Made by a program: the position numbers and the translations under genes
Shown here: one piece after another, positions 25,246 through 33,840 of the stretch
Layout of the letters: each line of letters opens with the position of its first letter
How positions within the stretch are numbered: the first letter of the stretch is position 1
The notes under the pieces: generated by a model
The model's database searches: none
The model's input: only the letters and a program-made list of their open reading frames with translations
What the model was told of the DNA's origin: nothing
Assembly (NCBI GenBank): GCA_910579805.1
Contig: CAJTWM010000011.1
Span: 1-64,000 of the forward strand
Source of the DNA: an uncultured Lachnospiraceae bacterium
GTDB taxonomy: Bacteria > Bacillota > Clostridia > Lachnospirales > Lachnospiraceae
Reading direction: 5' to 3'
Length of the DNA stretch: 64,000 nt

Positions 25246-26013
25246 TCACTTAATATAATTTACCACAAGGATTGCCACGCCTAAAACGGTAAGCACCACG
25301 CCCGTCGCCCGGTTCAATGTGACGGCGCTCGCTTTATTTGCAAATCTGGCGGCGATCCTTGCCCATAGCAGCGTCGAAGCCACACAGAAAAGCAGACACC
25401 ATAGATCCGGTATACCGCCTATGGCAAAATGACTGACCGCACCCGTAAATGCCGTAAACGTCATAATAAATACGCTGGTTCCCACCGCCGTCTTTAATTC
25501 ATATCCTAATACGCCGGTCAGGATCAAAAGCATCATCATTCCGCCGCCCGCACCGATAAAACCGCAGATAAACCCGACGACGGTTCCGCTGATAAGGGAC
25601 TGCACGGTCCTCTTTCCGCGGCTCACCGCATTCATCGTTTCCTTAGTCGTCATCACCGGTCTTAAGATAAATTTAATGCCGAGAAGCAAGGTCATACATA
25701 CGGAAAAACTGCCCATTGTCGTATTAGGAACCTTACTTGCCACAAAGCTGCCGACAAGAGTAAACAAAAGAACGGCCGCCATCATTACCGTCCCGTTACG
25801 GATGTCCAGATTCTTATTTTTTCCGTAAGTATAAGCGCTTACCGCACTGGCAAGAACGTCGCTGGCAAGCGCGATCCCTACCGCTTCATAAGCCGGCAGG
25901 CCAAGAAACGTGATCAGCATCGGGCTGATCACCGCCGCCGCGCTCATTCCTGCAAAGCCCGTCCCAAGTCCGGCGCCGATTCCCGCAATAAAACAAACGA
26001 TAACTTTTAACAT
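25246..26013 (-). CDS. TauE/SafE-family membrane transporter
   Basis: 255 residues with about seven or eight membrane helices. It has the two internally related segments typical of the TauE/SafE (DUF81) family: G-I-G-A-G-L-G-T-G-F-A-G-M-S near residue 12 and G-F-I-C-G-F-I-G-A-G-G-G-M-M near 150. Members export sulfite, sulfoacetate or other anions, and the substrate here is unknown. Its ATG overlaps the end of the MarR gene by 7 bases and has AAAGGAGGAG upstream. The MarR gene in front is its likely regulator. Confidence 0.88.
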   Translation of the reverse strand: MLKVIVCFIAGIGAGLGTGFAGMSAAAVISPMLITFLGLPAYEAVGIALASDVLASAVSAYTYGKNKNLDIRNGTVMMAAVLLFTLVGSFVASKVPNTTMGSFSVCMTLLLGIKFILRPVMTTKETMNAVSRGKRTVQSLISGTVVGFICGFIGAGGGMMMLLILTGVLGYELKTAVGTSVFIMTFTAFTGAVSHFAIGGIPDLWCLLFCVASTLLWARIAARFANKASAVTLNRATGVVLTVLGVAILVVNYIK

Positions 26014-26456
26014 ACTTCCGTCTCCTCCTTTAAGTAATTGTCAATATTTTTCCGGATATGCTCCAGACATCTTTTCATCCCCTCGCTCTCCTTCTCTGAA
26101 AATCCCCCCGTTAAAACTGCAATAAATTCTTCCTGCGCCGCTCTTCCGTCCGTAATAATCGGGAAAGCTGCTCCGCATATTTTTAAATGCGCCGTTTTTT
26201 TATTATTCTGCGTATACTCTTTTCTGAGAAATCCTTTCTCCTCCAAAAGCCTGACCGCCCCCGATACCTGCGATTTAGACAGATACCGGATCTCCACGAT
26301 CTCCGTCGCCGTATCGTAACGTGGGTTATTGGCCAAAAAAAGTAAAATGTCCAACTCCATTCTGGTCAGTTCATGTTTCATACAGACTCTTCCTACGCAC
26401 CGCGCATATAACGTCTTAATAGCATTTTGGTATTCCCATGGATTTACCGGAATCAT
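26007..26456 (-). CDS. MarR-family transcriptional regulator
   Basis: 149 residues. The winged helix spans about 30-100: a helix with L-T-R-M-E-L-D-I-L-L-F-L, the recognition helix Y-L-S-K-S-Q-V-S-G-A-V-R-L-L-E, then the wing with R-K-E-Y-T-Q-N-N-K-K. Two Cys residues (near 20 and 25) in the first helix could make it redox- or thiol-responsive, which is speculative. It is first gene of the run with TauE/SafE and the NifX-like protein. GGAGGAGGG precedes the ATG. A palindrome just past the -10 box suggests autorepression. Confidence 0.9.
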   Translation of the reverse strand: MIPVNPWEYQNAIKTLYARCVGRVCMKHELTRMELDILLFLANNPRYDTATEIVEIRYLSKSQVSGAVRLLEEKGFLRKEYTQNNKKTAHLKICGAAFPIITDGRAAQEEFIAVLTGGFSEKESEGMKRCLEHIRKNIDNYLKEETEVC

Positions 26457-26488
26457 TTCCCTCCTCCTTTTCAGATGTGCTCTATTTT

Positions 26489-26531
26489 GTTCTTTTTAGA
26501 ACTATTTTATTCCCAAAAAATAAATTGTCAA
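26489..26531 (-). promoter_or_regulatory. MarR operon promoter with candidate operator
   Basis: On the minus strand TTGACA (26531-26526) and TAAAAT (26509-26504) are spaced by 16 bases. Immediately downstream GTTCT-TTTT-AGAAC (26489-26502) is a perfect 5+4+5 palindrome over the expected start site, the right position for a repressor site. Confidence 0.65.
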
Positions 26532-26723
26532 GCATAATATTAAAAAATGACGCGTACCTAAGCTTTACCTCAAACAGAAAAGACAGTACGGCTCCCGTAA
26601 TCGGGGCTATACTGCCTAATCTGAAATTACTTCCTTTTTTATCGGACTTCCTGTCATGCCGCCTGCAGCGGCGCTTATCATAAAACATTTTTCCCGTTTT
26701 TAAAGAAAACACTCCGTACGGCG

Positions 26724-28598
26724 TTACTCTACGATCTCCAGCAGTTTTCCCGTAATGTCCGCCATCTTGGACGATACCTGCTTGGTATTTTCCGATATCT
26801 GTACGTTTTTCTCTACCACGTCGGATATTCTGCTCATCTGATTCACTGCGTCCGCAACAATATCCACATTCCGTCTTACCATGCCGGTGATCTGTTCTAC
26901 GTCGCCGCTCACTTTTTCTATCTTCGCTACGGCGGAACCGAAATCCTCCGCCGTCTGATCTGTAATTTCTTTGCCGTTTTCCACTGCTTTTATGGAATTG
27001 GTAATGAGTTCGTTGGTCTCCTTCGCCGCCTGTGCGCTTCTGGCCGCCAGCTCTCCTACCTGCGACGCTACAACCGCAAACCCTTTCCCCATTTCTCCTG
27101 CTCTTGCGGCTTCTATGGATGCATTCAGCGAAAGCAGGTTTGTCTGTTCGGCGATAGAATTGATCTCCCCAATGATCTTCTCGATCTCCATCGACATACT
27201 ACTGATTTCCTGCATAGAACCTTTCAACCGGTTCATCTGCGACTGTGTCCGTACGATCTCTTCTACCGTATTTCCCGTTGTCTTTAATACGTCCTCGGAT
27301 ACGTCGACGCTCCGGTTCAGTTCTTCCGTCAACTGCCCCATGATCTGTCTCAGATCGCCTACCGCCTTTTCCTGTTCTCCCGTCCCGTGATAAATATGAT
27401 CGGCATTCTCCAGCGTGTCTTCCGATACCCCCTCCAGATCCCTGCAGATACTCTTTACATTCCTGATCATATTCCGGTTATTTTCCACATCCTCTTTCTG
27501 ACACTCCAAAAGCCTTTCGTTTTCCCGCATATTACAGTCGATGTTCTGCACCATTTTATTGATACTTTCAGAGAGCAGGGTAAATTCCGGATTTCCCTTT
27601 TCATTTACCGTAATTCCAAAATTACCGTCGGAAATCTCTTTCATGGAATTGGCAATATGATAAATCCCCTGAACGATCTCCCGGTCCACCATCCAATTGA
27701 TCATGACCAGCAATGCCCCGAATATGATCAGCATACTGACGGATACCGCCACAGTCTGATTGGTCCGCTCGGAAAAATACTCTTTGGCCGGCATAAAAGT
27801 CCCTATGATCCGGTCCTCATATTCCTCAGCCTGATAATATCCCCTTACTCCGTCGATCACCGTCTTTCCCCTTCCGGTAAGATCCTCCGGAAATCCGGCG
27901 TCTGCAGCCGCTTTCCCTATCAGGGACTGGTTCGGATGAGCCAGAATCGTCCCATCTTTAGAATCAATGGCATAAACATATCCGTTCTCGCCGAAATCGA
28001 CGGCTTTCAGCACAACATCCACCTGCGTACTGGCAAGCGTCTTCTCCAGCACCTCCGGGCGGACGCCTACCTGTACCAAGCCTTTCGCATCCTTTCTGGC
28101 TACGCCGATATACTGCATTACAACGCCTTCCGCCACATTTACCTGCGGCTCCTGAGCGATTTCGATGGCCAGATCGTCAACGATCACCATAAAAGCGTTA
28201 GACTGTTCGCCGCTCTTCATGTCAAATCCGACATAATCATCGATAGTACTGCTTGTAATAATTCCCTTTTCGTCTATGATATGCAGCTCGTTTACCTGCA
28301 GCCTGACCTTGATCTCCTCCAATTTTTTCTTATCTTCCGCGATTGATCTGTTTTCCGCCAAAATATCCGCAAAAGCCCTTGCCTTTGCAAGATTATCGGC
28401 GCTGAGGTTTTCCGTAAGCGTGGCCACGTTCTCTTTATTTGCCTCCAGCTTCTCCTTTACATCCGCCAGTTTGCTCTCGCTGGCAGACACATTGCTTTTT
28501 TGAATGATCACCGTTTGTAAAACAAATACGCCTGAAATGGTAACGATAAACGCTACCAGCATATATAAGAACAGCTTCTTTGTAAACATTTGTTTCAT
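26724..28598 (-). CDS. Methyl-accepting chemotaxis protein with Cache-type sensor
   Basis: 624 residues, complete. A membrane helix at about 8-31 is followed by an extracellular sensor of about 250 residues that reads as a double Cache domain (L-H-I-I-D-E-K-G-I-I and G-Y-V-Y-A-I-D-S-K-D-G). The second helix is at about 283-303, then HAMP, then the long signalling coiled coil. The tip is near 500 (I-A-E-Q-T-N-L-L-S-L-N-A-S-I-E-A-A-R-A-G-E). It would sense a small ligand outside and control CheA. Forty-eight bases separate it from the kinase gene upstream, so it appears to be the third gene of a LytTR/GHKL operon. No che or fli genes are in the window. Confidence 0.92.
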   Translation of the reverse strand: MKQMFTKKLFLYMLVAFIVTISGVFVLQTVIIQKSNVSASESKLADVKEKLEANKENVATLTENLSADNLAKARAFADILAENRSIAEDKKKLEEIKVRLQVNELHIIDEKGIITSSTIDDYVGFDMKSGEQSNAFMVIVDDLAIEIAQEPQVNVAEGVVMQYIGVARKDAKGLVQVGVRPEVLEKTLASTQVDVVLKAVDFGENGYVYAIDSKDGTILAHPNQSLIGKAAADAGFPEDLTGRGKTVIDGVRGYYQAEEYEDRIIGTFMPAKEYFSERTNQTVAVSVSMLIIFGALLVMINWMVDREIVQGIYHIANSMKEISDGNFGITVNEKGNPEFTLLSESINKMVQNIDCNMRENERLLECQKEDVENNRNMIRNVKSICRDLEGVSEDTLENADHIYHGTGEQEKAVGDLRQIMGQLTEELNRSVDVSEDVLKTTGNTVEEIVRTQSQMNRLKGSMQEISSMSMEIEKIIGEINSIAEQTNLLSLNASIEAARAGEMGKGFAVVASQVGELAARSAQAAKETNELITNSIKAVENGKEITDQTAEDFGSAVAKIEKVSGDVEQITGMVRRNVDIVADAVNQMSRISDVVEKNVQISENTKQVSSKMADITGKLLEIVE

Positions 28599-28646
28599 TT
28601 GTTTTCTCTCCTTCTCGTTGTATTTTCTTTTCCTCCCAAAACGCCG

Positions 28647-29951
28647 TTACCTTTGCGCCGTATTTTTCCGGAAAGAGCGGCACGACAGCATCACATCCAG
28701 CACAAAATTCCCGCTTTCCGTATAGCAGAACATCTCGCCTTCCAACCGCTCCGCCGCCTCCTGTATCGTGGCGAGCCCGAAGCCATGGTCATATCCCTCC
28801 TTGTTTGTGGAAGGTATCGTCCCTTTTTCTACAGTCAGTTCTTCGCTGCACCGGTTTCTGATCCGCATTAACAGACAATCCCTGCTATACTTCATCTGCA
28901 CGGAAACTTTCCGCTCCTCCCGGTCCATCCCTTTTAAGGCGTCATATGCATTTTCCAGTCCGTTGGAAAGGATCTGGCACAGTTCCATATAAGGCAGTTC
29001 TTCTTCCCCGATCTGTATGTCCGTCCTGCACTCCGCCCCCATTTCCTGTAATTTGCCAAAATAGTAAGCAAATACGGCATTCAGGTACGGATTGGCGCAA
29101 AACTGTCCCGACAGACTGTCCATCTCCGTTTCCACACTTTGCAGATAACCTAGCGCCTCCTGCATTTTTCCGGCTGAAAGCAATCCTGAAAGCATAGCCG
29201 TATGCCCCTTCATATCATGTTTCATCCTACGGATACGCTGCTGGTTGTCAAGCTGCGCTTCCAACGCATTCTTCTGTTCCTGCAGGATACGTTCGCTCTG
29301 CTGCTTTCTATAAAGTAAAAGCTGACTATAAAGCGCCATAAAAATAGTAGCGTAAGTCATCGGCATCAATACCAATATTAAAATAAACGCCGGGAGTTCC
29401 TGCGGCCTTTGCGTTATGGGAACCGGATAATCCGCCATTACGGCAAGCAGTATATAATAAAGCGCTGTCATTCCGGCAACGATCCCCCAGCCTCTTGCTA
29501 CCGCCCCCTGCAGTTCCAGATAAGGTTTTCTTAACCGTTTCACCGCCGCCCACTCCAAAAGGGGAAACAGCAGCAGCCTGCCAATAAACATCAGAATATA
29601 CTGGCCTCCCCCGACATAAAAATCCGCCAGATTGGTTACGGCAATAATCCAGAGCGCCACCGTATCTGCCAGACAAAAAGTAAAGAAAAACCTTCCTTTC
29701 TTATCTTTTGAAACAAACCAAAAAAACAGCAGGCTCGGCAGGGTACAGGTAAAAATAAAAATCTTTCCCATAACCGCCGTACCATAGACCGCCACTCCCG
29801 CTATATTTAACAGGATCAACGGCCCCATCGTAAGTCCGGTAAGAAGAAACGTTTTCCTTACGGAATACCGGGAACGGTACAACAGCATAAACAATATTAA
29901 AATATGGAACAGCGACCACAACAGAGACAGATCCCGAAATATCTCCATCAA
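28647..29951 (-). CDS. GHKL sensor histidine kinase
   Basis: 434 residues with six or so membrane helices in the first 220 residues. A coiled linker then leads to the phospho-acceptor motif R-M-K-H-D-M-K-G-H near residue 248. The ATPase domain has L-S-N-G-L-E-N-A-Y-D-A (N box) and D-H-G-F-G-L-A-T-I (G box). Its ATG overlaps the stop of the LytTR regulator by four bases, so the two are coupled. The sensor is buried in the membrane, as in AgrC/YesM-like kinases, and the signal is unknown. A chemoreceptor gene follows. Confidence 0.9.
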   Translation of the reverse strand: MMEIFRDLSLLWSLFHILILFMLLYRSRYSVRKTFLLTGLTMGPLILLNIAGVAVYGTAVMGKIFIFTCTLPSLLFFWFVSKDKKGRFFFTFCLADTVALWIIAVTNLADFYVGGGQYILMFIGRLLLFPLLEWAAVKRLRKPYLELQGAVARGWGIVAGMTALYYILLAVMADYPVPITQRPQELPAFILILVLMPMTYATIFMALYSQLLLYRKQQSERILQEQKNALEAQLDNQQRIRRMKHDMKGHTAMLSGLLSAGKMQEALGYLQSVETEMDSLSGQFCANPYLNAVFAYYFGKLQEMGAECRTDIQIGEEELPYMELCQILSNGLENAYDALKGMDREERKVSVQMKYSRDCLLMRIRNRCSEELTVEKGTIPSTNKEGYDHGFGLATIQEAAERLEGEMFCYTESGNFVLDVMLSCRSFRKNTAQR

Positions 29952-30646
29952 TCCACCTCCTCAAACAGGATCTCCTGATATCGTTTCTTCACTTCAGCGT
30001 AATACCTTCTGGATACGGGAACGCTGCATCCGGAGACAATCAGTTCGTTTCCCCTTAAACTGTCCGCCTGATATATATTGACAAGAAAACTCTGATGGCA
30101 CCGTACAAATATATCTTCGCTTACTTGTAGCGAAATCTCATTGAGTTTCCCTTTGCATTCCTGCACCGTCCCGTCCTTACAATAAATAGAAACCGTATGC
30201 TCCCTGCTGCTGATGAACAGAATGTTGCCATAAGGAATGGATCCGACCTGCCCCCTCCACTTAAAACTGAGGCTTCTCTCCCTGTCCCGAAGCAGATTTC
30301 TGGATACTCTGCCTAACAGGCTGCGCACGTTCTCTTCCTTCACCGGTTTTAATAAATACTGTACCGCATATAGGTCGTAAGCTTCCCTGTAAAATGCATT
30401 GCTGGAAGAAATAAAGCAAATGGCCGTTTCCTCATCGATCTGCCGGAGTTTTCCCGCCAGCTCGATCCCGTTCATAGCTCTCTCCATAAAAATATCCAAA
30501 AGATAAAGATCGAAATGCCTGCCATTTTCCTTTATATCCAAAATAAGGCAGTCCGAATCGGAATAAATCCTTACAGACTGCCCTTTTAAAAAGGTCTTCA
30601 AATATAACGCGTCTTCATAACAATCATCGTAAACTGCTATCTCCAT
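29948..30646 (-). CDS. LytTR-family response regulator
   Basis: 232 residues. The receiver (1-120) has D7-D8, the phospho-acceptor D51 in Y-L-L-D-I-F and the K-P-V motif near residue 101. The LytTR domain (about 130-230) has I-L-F-I-S-S-R-E-H, F-V-R-C-H-Q-S-F-L-V-N-I and V-S-R-R-Y-Y. It heads an operon with a GHKL kinase (overlap of four bases) and a chemoreceptor. The leader contains two hairpins. Confidence 0.92.
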   Translation of the reverse strand: MEIAVYDDCYEDALYLKTFLKGQSVRIYSDSDCLILDIKENGRHFDLYLLDIFMERAMNGIELAGKLRQIDEETAICFISSSNAFYREAYDLYAVQYLLKPVKEENVRSLLGRVSRNLLRDRERSLSFKWRGQVGSIPYGNILFISSREHTVSIYCKDGTVQECKGKLNEISLQVSEDIFVRCHQSFLVNIYQADSLRGNELIVSGCSVPVSRRYYAEVKKRYQEILFEEVD

Positions 30647-30710
30647 AACACTTTACCTTCCTGTTCCTTATCTTTTATTCGCCCCTGACAGTACGGAAGT
30701 TCAAGAGAGG

Positions 30711-30767
30711 GAAAAAGCTGAATAAAATACACTTTCAGCCTCCCTGATCTGAGTGTCCGCGAAAGCG
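30711..30767 (-). terminator. Hairpin pair upstream of the LytTR regulator
   Basis: GTCCGC-GAAA-GCGGAC (30754-30769 region) is a compact tetraloop stem. Downstream on the minus strand GCTGAA and TTCAGC (30739-30716) form a 6-bp stem followed by TTTTT. The latter is a weak intrinsic terminator for uxuB or an attenuator for the regulator operon. A TATAAT box (30803-30798) lies upstream of both. Confidence 0.45.
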
Positions 30768-30895
30768 GACCGATGGGAGCAAATATAAATCAAGACTATT
30801 ATATCATAGAATCTCTCGCTTTTTTTACTAATTTTGTTTTTGATCATGTTAATTTTGTATTCCGCCGTCCGTTTTGCTTCTTGGAGAGAAGGTGC

Positions 30896-32521
30896 TCATC
30901 CTTTTTTGCCCAGAGCGTCCTTCAACGTTTTCCTGACGGCGCCTGTCCCGTCGATCATTTCGCATAAATATCCGCATACGTTCTGCGCCATGCCGGTCTC
31001 ATACAGATCCACTCCAAAAATTGTCTTATTCTCTAAGATTGGCCGGACCGCTTCTTCCACGCCGTCCTGACTGCCGAGTTTCAATCTGCCGATATAGGGA
31101 CGCAGCGTTTCCGACAGGGGATCCGGACTTAATTCAAAGGGAGTCCCTTCGTCGTCCACTGCCATCAGATAACGCAGCCAACCTGCAAATACAAGCGGAA
31201 TCATCTCAAGATCCGAAGCCGCAAGCGTTTCGGAGGCATGATATGCCTTGATCGTCCCGCCAAATCGTATCGCCAGTTTTTGCGACGTATCGGTGGCGAT
31301 ACGCTGAGGCGTGTCCGGCATAAAAGGATTGGGGATCCGGACATGCAAAACCGTATCTATAAACTCTTTCGGATCCAGAATTCCCGGATCCACCACTACC
31401 GGCAGCCCTTCTCCATAACCGATGATCTCTACCAGTTTTTTCAGTTCTTCGTCTTTCATTTCCTCGGAGATCTTCCGGTATCCAAGCAGACAGCCGAATA
31501 TGGCAAGGGCGGTATGCAGCGGGTTCAGACAGGTACAGACTTTCATTTTTTCCACTTTGTCAACTGTCTCCCGGTCGGTAAACAGAAATCCGCCCTTTTC
31601 CAGCCCGGGCCTTCCTGCCGGGAACGCGTCTTCTATCACAAGATACTCGCATTCCTCTGCATTGACAAAAGGCGCTACATAGGTGTTTTTAGACGTGATC
31701 ACCGGTTCCAAACCTTCTATCCCGTCTTTCTTTAAGATCTCTTCTACGGAAACGTCCGGCCTTGGCGTGATCTTATCGATCATCGTCCAAGGAAAAGTTA
31801 CTTTTTCTTTATCCTCAATATATTCTAAAAATCCTTCCTCTGCCAAAGCATTTTGCGACCACTCTTTTGCAAAAGCATGTACCGCCGCATACAGCTTGTC
31901 CCCATTATGGGAACAATTATCCATGCTGACCATGGCTATCGGCTTTTTTCCCGACTGATAGCGTTCATACAGCAAGGACGCTACTTTACCGATATAGCTC
32001 ATTGCTTTTTCCGGTCCCGCTTTGAAATCCTTTTCTACGGAAGAAAGCATCTCTCCTCTTCCGTCCGTCAGGCTATACCCCTTTTCCGTGATTGTAAACG
32101 TGGCCATCTGCAAAGAATCTTTTTGAAACATATCTTTCAGCCTTTGAAACTCCGCTCCGTTTTCCGAATCCAGCACGCAGGATTCCAAAATACTCCCCAC
32201 CACTGTTTTTTCTATACTCCCGTCCGCTTTTAACGTGACAAGGATATGCAGATCGTCATGGGGGCGGTACATTTTTTCCACGATCTCATAGTCAAATCCC
32301 TCCACTGCGACCAGCCCTCTGTCCAATACGCCTTCATTCAGAAGCCGCTGCACTACATTCGCCTGAAATGCCCGGAACAGATTCCCTGCCCCGAAATGCA
32401 CCCAAAAGGGAGCTTCTTTCGTGGCAGCCAAAACCTTTTTTCTGTCAAATTCAGGCAGTTCGTATCCTTTTTCTTTCCATTCCGCACGATTTTCCAATCC
32501 TTTTTCGTTTAACGTCATCAT
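30896..32521 (-). CDS. uxuB: Fructuronate reductase / mannitol dehydrogenase family (UxuB)
   Basis: 541 residues, the size of the long-chain polyol dehydrogenase family. The N-terminal Rossmann part has W-V-H-F-G-A-G-N-L-F-R-A near residue 40 (GxGxxxR-type NAD site). The C-terminal domain has the catalytic Lys-containing motif K-V-C-T-C-L-N-P-L-H-T-A near 330. UxuB reduces D-fructuronate to D-mannonate with NADH in hexuronate breakdown. Its ATG overlaps the uxuA stop by four bases, which makes UxuB far more likely than mannitol dehydrogenase. Later pathway steps (kdgK, kdgA) and uxaC are not in the window. Confidence 0.92.
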   Translation of the reverse strand: MMTLNEKGLENRAEWKEKGYELPEFDRKKVLAATKEAPFWVHFGAGNLFRAFQANVVQRLLNEGVLDRGLVAVEGFDYEIVEKMYRPHDDLHILVTLKADGSIEKTVVGSILESCVLDSENGAEFQRLKDMFQKDSLQMATFTITEKGYSLTDGRGEMLSSVEKDFKAGPEKAMSYIGKVASLLYERYQSGKKPIAMVSMDNCSHNGDKLYAAVHAFAKEWSQNALAEEGFLEYIEDKEKVTFPWTMIDKITPRPDVSVEEILKKDGIEGLEPVITSKNTYVAPFVNAEECEYLVIEDAFPAGRPGLEKGGFLFTDRETVDKVEKMKVCTCLNPLHTALAIFGCLLGYRKISEEMKDEELKKLVEIIGYGEGLPVVVDPGILDPKEFIDTVLHVRIPNPFMPDTPQRIATDTSQKLAIRFGGTIKAYHASETLAASDLEMIPLVFAGWLRYLMAVDDEGTPFELSPDPLSETLRPYIGRLKLGSQDGVEEAVRPILENKTIFGVDLYETGMAQNVCGYLCEMIDGTGAVRKTLKDALGKKG

Positions 32522-33588
32522 ACTTTACTCCCTTTCCCGATTGCCTCCCATAACCCGTTTAAATAGGCCGCTCCAAGCGCCCTGTCATAAAGCCCGTATC
32601 CCGGCATGGCCACTTCGTCCCAGATCATCCGTCCGTGATCGGGGCGGATCGGGCCTTCAAATCCAATCTCATAAAGAGCTTTCATGATCTCATACATATC
32701 AAAAGTTCCGTCTGAAGAAAGGTGGGCCGCTTCCTCAAAATTGGTTGGGGTAATAAATTTCAGATTACGCACATGGGCAAAATGGATCCTTCCCTTTAAA
32801 GAGCGGATCATATCCGGAAGATCGTTTTCCAGATTGGTTCCGTAAGAACCGGAACAGAATGTCACCCCATTATGCGGATCGTCCACCATTTCCGTCATAC
32901 GCAGGATATTTTTCTTGTTCGTGATGATACGGGGCAGGCCGAATACGCTCCATGCCGGATCGTCAGGATGAATCGCCATCTTTATATCATACTGGTTACA
33001 TACGGGCATGATCTTCTCCAAAAAATATTTTAAATTGGAAAACAATTTTTCGTCGTCCACGTCCTTATACAGTTCAAACAATTCTTTCACATGCTCCATC
33101 CTGTCCGGCTCCCATCCCGGCATGACCGTACCGTTCATATCCCCCGCAATGGACGCAAACATCTTTTCCGGATCCAGCGCGTCTACCGCCTCCTGCGTAT
33201 AGGCAAGCACTGTGGAACCGTCCGGCCGCACTCTGGTAAGCTCCGTTCTCGTCCAGTCAAATACCGGCATGAAATTATAACATACCAAATGAAGATCCTC
33301 CTTGCCCAGATTCTCCAGCGTTTCGATATAATTGGCAATATACGTTTCCCTCTCCGGCATTCCTATCTTAATGGCGTCATGGACATTTACGCTTTCGATC
33401 CCCGCAATATGAAGCCCTGCCGCCTCCACTTCTTCTTTCAGCGCCCTGATCCGTTCCCTGCTCCACACTTCTCCCGGCACAGTGTCATACAACGTCGTGA
33501 TCACTCCCGTTACTCCCGGTATCTGCCTGATCTGCTTTAACGTAACCGTGTCAAATTTGCTCCCATACCATCTTAATGTCATTTCCAT
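32518..33588 (-). CDS. uxuA: Mannonate dehydratase
   Basis: 356 residues, TIM-barrel fold. It has the UxuA N-terminus M-x-M-T-L-R-W-Y-G. Metal-site residues fall in the conserved stretches A-I-H-P-D-D-P (His), F-C-S-G-S-Y-G (Cys), H-F-A-H-V-R-N (His) and R-P-D-H-G-R-M (Asp-His). It dehydrates D-mannonate to 2-keto-3-deoxygluconate, the step after UxuB. The frame starts at 33615, but ATG at 33588 follows AGGGAAAAG and matches the family N-terminus. Divergent from an AraC regulator that lies 252 bases away. Confidence 0.95.
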   Translation of the reverse strand: MEMTLRWYGSKFDTVTLKQIRQIPGVTGVITTLYDTVPGEVWSRERIRALKEEVEAAGLHIAGIESVNVHDAIKIGMPERETYIANYIETLENLGKEDLHLVCYNFMPVFDWTRTELTRVRPDGSTVLAYTQEAVDALDPEKMFASIAGDMNGTVMPGWEPDRMEHVKELFELYKDVDDEKLFSNLKYFLEKIMPVCNQYDIKMAIHPDDPAWSVFGLPRIITNKKNILRMTEMVDDPHNGVTFCSGSYGTNLENDLPDMIRSLKGRIHFAHVRNLKFITPTNFEEAAHLSSDGTFDMYEIMKALYEIGFEGPIRPDHGRMIWDEVAMPGYGLYDRALGAAYLNGLWEAIGKGSKV

Positions 33589-33698
33589 AGTCTTTTCCCT
33601 TCTTCCTGTTTTCATTTCACGATCCTGTTTTATCAGCTGCTAACATCACTATATATCAGTCTGCTTTTCGGTATCCTGACCCTTTGTCTTCTTTTTTC

Positions 33699-33727
33699 AT
33701 TATATAAATTCCCCCCTTGCATTGCCA
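33699..33727 (-). promoter_or_regulatory. uxuA promoter with weak -35
   Basis: TATAAT on the minus strand (33704-33699) has no good -35 element 17 bases upstream (TGGCAA, 33727-33722). The paired AraC-type half-sites start 9 bases further upstream. This layout suits activator-dependent transcription. Confidence 0.5.
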
Positions 33728-33735
33728 TTGACATG

Positions 33736-33766
33736 CTTGCGGTATACATTGCAAAACTTGCGGTAT
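33736..33766. promoter_or_regulatory. Direct-repeat operator candidate (CTTGCGGTAT x2)
   Basis: CTTGCGGTAT occurs at 33736-33745 and again at 33757-33766. The repeat is perfect and the offset is 21 bases, two helical turns, as expected for AraC-family half-sites. It sits between the divergent uxuA and AraC promoters. Confidence 0.7.
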
Positions 33767-33782
33767 TGTGCTACTGTAAATC

Positions 33783-33788
33783 TATAAT
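33783..33788 (+). promoter_or_regulatory. -10 box of the AraC regulator
   Basis: TATAAT at 33783-33788. The only -35-like element, TTGCGG at 33758-33763, has 19-base spacing and lies inside the downstream direct repeat, which suggests autorepression. Confidence 0.45.
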
Positions 33789-33840
33789 ATATCCGATAAA
33801 TACTATACTTTTACTATTTTCAAAGAAAGGACTTTGCAAT

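Noticed and set aside
26482..26712. 76-residue minus-strand frame upstream of the MarR gene
   Set aside because: It runs through the MarR promoter and operator, has no good ribosome site and no recognisable motif.
27387..28346. 319-residue plus-strand open frame inside the chemoreceptor gene
   Set aside because: Antisense shadow of a gene with clear domains, with no start signals.
33589..33840. Riboswitch or T-box in the uxuA/AraC divergent region
   Set aside because: No conserved riboswitch core or T-box sequence is visible; the direct repeats and promoters explain the region better.
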